Assembly: GCA_022496805.1 (NCBI GenBank)
Contig: CM040092.1
Span: forward strand, 441,555-505,554
DNA: 64,000 nt
Direction: 5' to 3'
From: Pohlia nutans
Lineage: Eukaryota; Streptophyta; Bryopsida; Bryales; Mniaceae
In this document: positions 58,253-64,000 of the stretch, piece after piece
How the letters are laid out: each line of letters begins with the position of its first letter
Numbering within the stretch: position 1 is the first letter of the stretch
The notes under the pieces: generated by a model
What the model was told of the DNA's origin: nothing
What the model saw: the letters and a program-made list of their open reading frames with translations, nothing else
Databases searched by the model: none
Program-made: the position numbers and the translations under genes

Positions 58253-59980
58253 CAAAGTTTGGGGTTCTTTGAGTCTTATGGTATGCCTGCAATCTAGTTT
58301 TTATTGATCCTTGCTGCCTTTGCAATCAACCTCTGTACGTGGTGGTCATTTTGGAAATTGACTGGATGATATTACTTTTTCTTCGGTGGTTTTTTTCCTA
58401 TAATTTTCTCTCCATTCATGTTTGTTCGATCACCCCTTCATTTTAATATTTGTTGCTGAATGGGAATGATTTCAGCTTGTATCTGCAATAAGTGGAGGAT
58501 TCACGGATCTTTCTTTCCATGCTGTCGGTTATGCATGGCAAATATTGAACTGCTTTTGCACTGCTGCCTACTCTGTAAGCTTCCATTTCACTCCTTTTGG
58601 CAATTTCTTTGATCACAAACTATTCTTAAGCTTCAAGCTTCAAGCTTGGTCTTTAATCCTCTTAAGTCTAGCGTTTCTTGCCCATTCTTTGTGAAGGTTT
58701 AAGTATGGACGTGATTCATTTTCGTCCTGATCTCACAGTTATTGACTATCGTTGTCAAGTATTAGGCAAATGTCTACTTTGCAACCTGGTTTTGGGGACC
58801 TTTCTCGTGGTCTGAGATTCTGACGCATGTTGATGTATTTAAACCGTCTACAGCAGAGTGAGTCGTGATTAATATTGATTTGGTACTGCAGTTGAGGCTG
58901 AGAAAAGTCATGGATTTAGCAAAGCAGAAAACAGTTTCAGGAACCTTGAATGAGTTTTCAATGGTTTTATTGAATAACCTGCTCTCTATTCCTTTGGGCT
59001 TTGTCCTCATCCTTATCTTCGAGAACGACATTTTGTCAATGTAAGTCATAATTTACATCATTCCTTTCCCACTTCTACTGCTTAATCTTTACATTTTGAC
59101 CCAATTACATCACTTCCGCTATTTGCGTCGACATTTTCAATGTCTCATTGGAAAAGCAACCTTGTAGACCTTGTCATCAATACTGAGTTCTGTAGATACT
59201 ATTATAATATTTTATCAATATTTTGATTGGGTTTTCTGACCTTTGCGGGTAATCAACAGGTCAGCACTGAAAATTCCCATGTTCTGGGTTGTCGCCACCT
59301 TGAGTGGGGTGCTTGGTTTATTTATCAGCTTTGCATCAATGTGGTTTTTGCACCAAACCAGTCCAACAACGTACATGTGTGTTTATCTTTGAGGTTATTA
59401 CTAACGGGTCTTATTGCCTGTAACTTTTGAGAAGACACCAACCTGACTTGTAGACTGTTGATGCTATAGAATACTGATAGAATCGTGACCCCCCATTGAT
59501 CCCCTCAAGCCCATGAAATTGTAGGTGGGTTTATCTATCATTTTAATCTTTTAACCATTGCTAGGATATAATGGTAGGAGTTCTCCTGACTGAGAACCGG
59601 ATATTGTCATTTACCTGAAATTGCAAGAGAATTTATTGAAAGTTCTTGTTCTCTCATAGTCTATGATTCGCGCAAAGTGTTTAGCAGAATGTGCTAATAT
59701 GCAGGCAGGATCTTCAGGAGCCTACTGGTGGAAATCATCATTCTGATGCTACTTCCATCATAATCCTATCCCCATGGACCATAAAGATTTTTTTTTGTTT
59801 TGTTCTTTTTGTTGTTTGTTTTTTGGATTCAATTTGATACCAATTTGATTCCAGATTTTTATTTCACCTTGTAGAGTTTTATTTCACCTTGTAGAGTTTT
59901 ATTTCACCTTGTACAATTTTATCTCAACTGTTAAACAAGTGGGAAATGTTTAATAAATCTTTGTTTAAGAGACAAACCAG
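58253..59980 (+). pseudogene. Partial duplicate of the GDP-mannose transporter gene
   Basis: 58253-59421 matches 42362-43530 without any indel, at a constant offset of 15891; I found three substitutions. It contains the last 28 bases of exon 5, exons 6 (58476-58574), 7 (58892-59040) and 8 (59260-59376) and their introns. It then jumps to 44369 (3' UTR), so exons 9-10 with GSLNK and the stop are missing (838 bp, 2-bp microhomology GT). The last base of exon 8 is changed G to T at the donor. No exons 1-4 and no promoter. It cannot encode a transporter. Confidence 0.93.
59861..59920 (+). repeat. 20-bp unit, three tandem copies
   Basis: ATTTCACCTTGTAGAGTTTT at 59861, 59881 and (with changes) 59901. 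The parent locus near 44801 has one copy, so the expansion occurred in the duplicate. Confidence 0.9.
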
Positions 59981-60344
59981 GAATTTTACGTCACCGTTTT
60001 GTCTTCTTATTTGAAACCTTTGTTGTCTTTGAAATTTTTGTGATTAATTTTAATTTTAAATTTTTTTTCTCCTTTGTCTCTGAACTTCCACATTTCTCTG
60101 TAACGAAACAATTGTATTAGATAAGAAGCTCCTAGATATCACATAGGTTCTAGAAAAATGTTTCTTGCACTAGCCCAAAATGTACAAACTACACTATTTT
60201 TTCAAATAGTGTGGACTACACTATCTATAGGCATCTACATTTTGAAATTAAGTAGACCATAGTATTTCAACTTCATTATGTTGGGGAAGCGGGAAAAGTG
60301 TTATAATAACGAGTAACCATATAATGCATAATATGACATTTGGA

Positions 60345-60413
60345 GATTTTATGTCGCATTAGAGTTAGATTTTATGTCGCATTAGGGTTAGATTTTATGT
60401 CGCATTCGTAAAG
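60345..60413 (+). repeat. 23-bp unit, three tandem copies
   Basis: The GATTTTATGTCGCATTAGRG unit at 60345, 60368 and 60391. The parent locus near 45150 has about one and a half copies. Confidence 0.85.
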
Positions 60414-60964
60414 TTGAGCTAAAACTTTCTGGAAGAAAGACAAGGTAGAATTGGTTTTTTAAATTGGCCCCTTTTTTTTTAACCAATCACAAGGTTTTGC
60501 GTTGTCAAGGAGATTTGAACCTTGAACCCTCCCAATGCAAGAGAATCTCCCCAAACTGCACAAGTGTTTCGACGGTAGAATCTTTGGGTGCTCCCATACC
60601 AACCTCAAGATCCCCCAAACCCAACAGTTTGGCTTGTTGTGGCATTGAATGTCAGAAATTTCAATAATAGCACAAAAGAGAGGCCAACGGACATGCCAAC
60701 CCCTCTTCCACTTTACAGATAACTCAATTAACGAGGGAATGTAATTTTTTCCAAAACAATAATTCAAATGCATACTTCAAGTCTCTACCACCCATATTTT
60801 TAAAACCGTGATTTTTTTGAAGATAATAGAATAGTGAATGCAGAGAGAATGATAAAGGGAGACCATTTGCTCTATTGAAAAAATGAACACTTTATCAAAC
60901 ACAAACTAAACAATGATGAAAGCATATGAAGTTGAAAACAAATTCATTCAATGAAACCAAGAGT

Positions 60965-61299
60965 CTAATTAAAATGCTTGATGTTGTCGACTGAGGTTTG
61001 CAACCTCGAGTGCAACCTGCATCTCTGCATTTGCGACTGCATCACTCCAAAATCTTGAGGGTTATTCAAAACAAAATTGGACATCATCTGCGTATAAGTT
61101 CGAGCATCTTGCACAGGCACGAACAGAGATGGCTGCTCATTAACGTCTATACCTTTTTCTGTCTCTAATTCGTCACCCAAATAACTATCAAAGCCCATTG
61201 CCAAATTGACAAGGTCATCAATAATGTACTCCTCTTCCACAATCTCCTCACCTGCTATGTCAACATATTTCAGCAAAGGAATTTTCCCATCACGAAGAT
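60965..61299 (-). CDS. Orphan 3' exon of an unrecognised acidic protein
   Basis: After a possible acceptor (TTAG at about 61300) the minus strand reads LRDGKIPLLKYVDIAGEEIV.., an acidic stretch, then NFVLNNPQDFGVMQSQMQR and a stop at 60965. The composition is protein-like and the last 38 codons are conserved at 45726-45848, where the upstream part is different. I know of no matching domain. Upstream exons were not found, so it is probably a fragment. Confidence 0.35.
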
Positions 61300-61562
61300 G
61301 AAGCTAACTCGTAACCAGCTCTGATTGAGCGCAAGTGTCTGCTTGGACTCATTTCATCCACGAGCACCACAATTTGTTCATAATCATGCAAGATTCATCC
61401 ATGAAGGCAGCAGTTACGGGATTTTTCATCTGCGAACAGAGATGGTTACGTCCGGTATCCCTCTCAACGCCTCCCGGCGGCTCGAAGGTTACCTAGTTCA
61501 TAAGTTTTGATAAATCATCTGATTCTTTGTGCATTCAATGCTTCTCTCTCTTAACATCAGTA

Positions 61563-62251
61563 GAGCATCTCCACTAAGGTTGGATGTCCTAAAACCACCA
61601 ACTTAAGAAATATGGCCTCATTTTAACAAGGTTATTTATGAGAAATATTTTTCAGTCATTTGGAAGAAGATTTCTCACGGATTGCACAAATTTTCGCAAT
61701 TTAATTCCCAATATTCAAATTGATATAAATTTTCAAAGTGAAAAGAACTTCGTGACCCAAATCAGACCTCTAGGTTTCCCCATGTTCACACCATGTGGTA
61801 CTAATTTTCACTCATAATGATACCCAAAATCACCAACTACTTCTTCGCAATGCTTGGCATGCCATTGGTTTACTTGAATAGTGAAATTGGTCGTTTTGAG
61901 TCTCAACTGTGGTGGCCTCAAGAAAACTCTACATGTCATAATTGGGGGAGGTGGTGGTTTTAGGACATCCAACCTTAGCACTCTGGATTGCACTTTGAAG
62001 GTCATCCAGACCTGACCATGTAGTTTCCCCACCAATATCACTCAATTAGACTCTTGAAAATAGTAAGTGAACCTCTCACAAGTCACCACATGGATTGTGC
62101 AATTATGATGTGCAATTAAGAAGAGAAGATACACTTGCTTGAGTGACTTTGAGGGCCCTGGACTCAGTTACATTTTCTAGTGTCAGAGTCCAAATAAATT
62201 GTTCACCAACCCATTCTCATCCATTTTTCCAAAGTGCTAGTGGAGATGCTC
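61563..62251. mobile_element. GAGCATCTCCA-type MITE interrupted in its right arm
   Basis: Left tip GAGCATCTCCACTAAGG; right tip CTAGTGGAGATGCTC followed by TTA (62252-62254). The inner arm GTTGGATGTCCTAAAACCACC (61579) pairs with GGTGGTTTTAGGACATCCAAC ending near 61973. Between CCTTAG and TAGTGGAG lies about 255 bp of foreign sequence starting CACTCTGG and ending CCAAAGTG. Confidence 0.7.
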
Positions 62252-62329
62252 TTAGCAAAATTTGCATTCCAAACCACTGGTAAAAGTCTAGACATCCTGA
62301 AGGATTGTGGAAAATTTGTGGGTCATTGG

Positions 62330-62705
62330 AGTTATCCGTAAAGTCACCTTGGATTTGAAGAATCAACAAAGAATTTTACTTTATTATACTCTTATTTGTT
62401 CACTCCAAATAGTTAAAAGGTATGGAAGATCTTGGTGGTTTATCATTATTAGGTGTGTAAGAGGTGTGTAAGAGCTTGGTGGTCTTTAAAAGATTTCAAA
62501 AGTTTTTTAGCTCCTTTCTTGGTGCTAAAAAACTTTTGAAATTTTTTGAAGACCACCAAGCTCTTACACACCTCTTACACACCTAATAATGATAGACCAC
62601 TAAGATCTTTCACACCTTTTAACTATTTGGAGTGAACAAATAAGAGTATAATAAAGTAGAATTCTTTGTTGATTCTTTAAATCCAAGGTGACTTTACGGA
62701 TAACT
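62330..62705. mobile_element. Foldback MITE, about 182-bp arms, 12-nt loop
   Basis: AGTTATCCGTAAAGTCACC (62330) pairs with GGTGACTTTACGGATAACT (62705); the arms are complementary almost throughout to a loop near 62512-62523. Same family as 48141-49080. No target duplication can be assigned with confidence. Confidence 0.88.
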
Positions 62706-62828
62706 CTATTTCCTGCCACACTTTATATGACCACATCATTGCTTGTCTTACATCATGCACCACCTTCCTCAAAATAATCTTGTTCGTGATTGGATTCAAA
62801 TTGTGAAAGAACCCACTCTATTAATTGA

Positions 62829-63020
62829 GGGCCGCTTTACACTGGTGGAGAAGTGCACCAGTCGGTTAAGAATTTCAGTTCAAGACATGGTTATTTGAGG
62901 CTAGCTATGGTATGCCGGAGAAGATGAAAAGACAATAAAATAATGCTTTAAGAAGTCTTGACCGGCAGTAGTGTATTGAACAACTTCACCAAGAGGAGAA
63001 GTTCACCAGACAACTTCACA
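62829..63020. mobile_element. Decayed Harbinger-like MITE, one end
   Basis: GGGCCGCTTTACACTGGTGG followed by AGAAGTGCACCAG resembles the left end at 27874. GAAGTTCACCAG near 63000 is a possible right-arm remnant. The terminal GGCCC is missing. Confidence 0.45.
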
Positions 63021-64000
63021 AAATAGTCATAGCTGACCAAAGTAAAAACCTTACCTCCTAAATGATCATTGTATTGAAATTTGAAAAAATTGTATTGATA
63101 AAAAAATAAAAGGAGTTTGGTCATGTTTTGGAACTTCTTTCATGACAAGAAATTTTTGAAAATGTTCCACCTCCATAATACATCTAAATTAAGGTAAGCA
63201 AATAGCTAACATTATTTTCTTAAAGATTTTTAAAGAAATTAATTGATTGTAGTGCAAAAATTCCATCCTTTAGAGAATCAAAGTGGGCTGACCTTGTAAA
63301 GAAGGGTCCAAAAAAATAATTCTCTTCACTTCAATTGCTGTAATCTTTCAATCGTGTCAAGGTTGAAAAAAATTAAAATTAAAAAAAAATCTATAAAATG
63401 TGTTCAATAATCCAAAACAAGATCCTATGGTTGAAAATTGAGGGGCATGTTTTTTTCCCCCAGTTTTGCTCTTTGCACTTGTAAGGCAAAGTTGGAGAGT
63501 CTTTTGGAGTACAAAGTCATGGTCTTTTAGGAGTGAAGAGGGGAAATCCCATATACATTGTAGGAAGCACTACTCTTCTCTCCTATATAGTACATACATT
63601 ATTCTTAATCATCCTCTTCAATTTCTCTCTCTTCTACAACGATCTTGAATCATGGACAATTGAAGAGAGTAAAATTCTAGTTTCTCTTGCAACATTTATG
63701 GTTCTAAAGCATGATATTGTTTCGGTTATGGCGGTTCAAAAAATCATCATTTATCAACATATTGTTGCAATTATGATGATGACATTTTTTATATTTGGGA
63801 GCAAAGAGAGGGTGGTGTGGATTTTCAATTGGCCAAGTGGATATGTGTCACAAAAATCTTCTTGGCTCGTATAGTGCAAGAATGTTTCAAGACCGTCTAC
63901 AGGTGAGTAGGCCTACATTCACATATTTGTGTCATTTGCCTTCAAAAATGACCTTGAAATATTTAGGATAGCACATATTAAAAATATTTCATTCATGTTA
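63021..64000. other. Intergenic, no gene recognised
   Basis: AT-rich sequence to the end of the window. The open frames at 63466-63874 (plus) carry hydrophobic stretches but no domain or splice context. Confidence 0.45.

Noticed and set aside
59227..59430. Functional second transporter gene
   Set aside because: The copy lacks exons 1-4 and 9-10 and has an altered exon 8 donor. Only four exon segments remain.
1..64000. CRISPR array, bacterial operon, phage or organelle insertion
   Set aside because: Repeats are dispersed transposons, not spacer arrays. The genes contain spliceosomal introns, and no plastid or mitochondrial gene was recognised.

Overview
This is nuclear DNA of a land plant. 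Both intact genes are plant-type and rich in short GT-AG introns: a sucrose-phosphate synthase on the minus strand (6.86-12.80 kb) and a GDP-mannose transporter of the GONST1/VRG4 type on the plus strand (40.50-44.12 kb). The rest is AT-rich and packed with small non-autonomous transposons. Nothing fixes the species. The absence of recognisable long LTR elements and the wealth of MITEs would fit a non-seed plant such as a bryophyte, but that is inference only.

Layout. 0.2-5.0 kb is a chain of nested MITEs flanked by TTAA. 5.9-6.3 kb holds a Tourist-type MITE. The sucrose-phosphate synthase gene (14 exons, 1077 codons) follows, with a tandem 185-bp repeat in its 5' flank. 13.7-19.9 kb has no convincing gene but contains an isolated GC-rich island. 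19.9-39.3 kb is a mosaic of TTAA elements, Harbinger-like and CACTA-like MITEs, foldback palindromes and possible tRNA-like SINE pieces. The transporter gene occupies 39.3-44.9 kb. More MITEs fill 46-55.4 kb. 55.4-57.5 kb is a broken multi-exon gene of no family I recognise, with a Gly-rich tract. 57.8-58.25 kb is a decayed SUVR-like SET-domain methyltransferase fragment on the minus strand. It abuts a recent partial copy of the transporter gene (58.25-60 kb), followed by copied flanking sequence to about 61.1 kb and more MITEs.

The dominant signal is a large group of elements of about 0.3-1.5 kb. Each starts CCC(C/T)TAAA or CCCTTTNG, ends in the inverted complement, and lies exactly between two TTAA tetranucleotides, which is the signature of the piggyBac superfamily. 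I count about 25 in this window, roughly a quarter of its length. Several insertions can be proved from the window itself, because an unfilled copy of the same host repeat is also present. Two elements inserted into the TTAA that lies inside the terminal repeat of another member of the group. Many members keep a short subterminal hairpin although its sequence differs between families. No transposase is visible here.

The two intact genes are unrelated in function. One makes sucrose-6-phosphate in the cytosol; the other carries GDP-sugars into the Golgi. I see no sign that they work together. Their coordinates come from matching translated segments across GT-AG boundaries, and the reading frame closes exactly in both.
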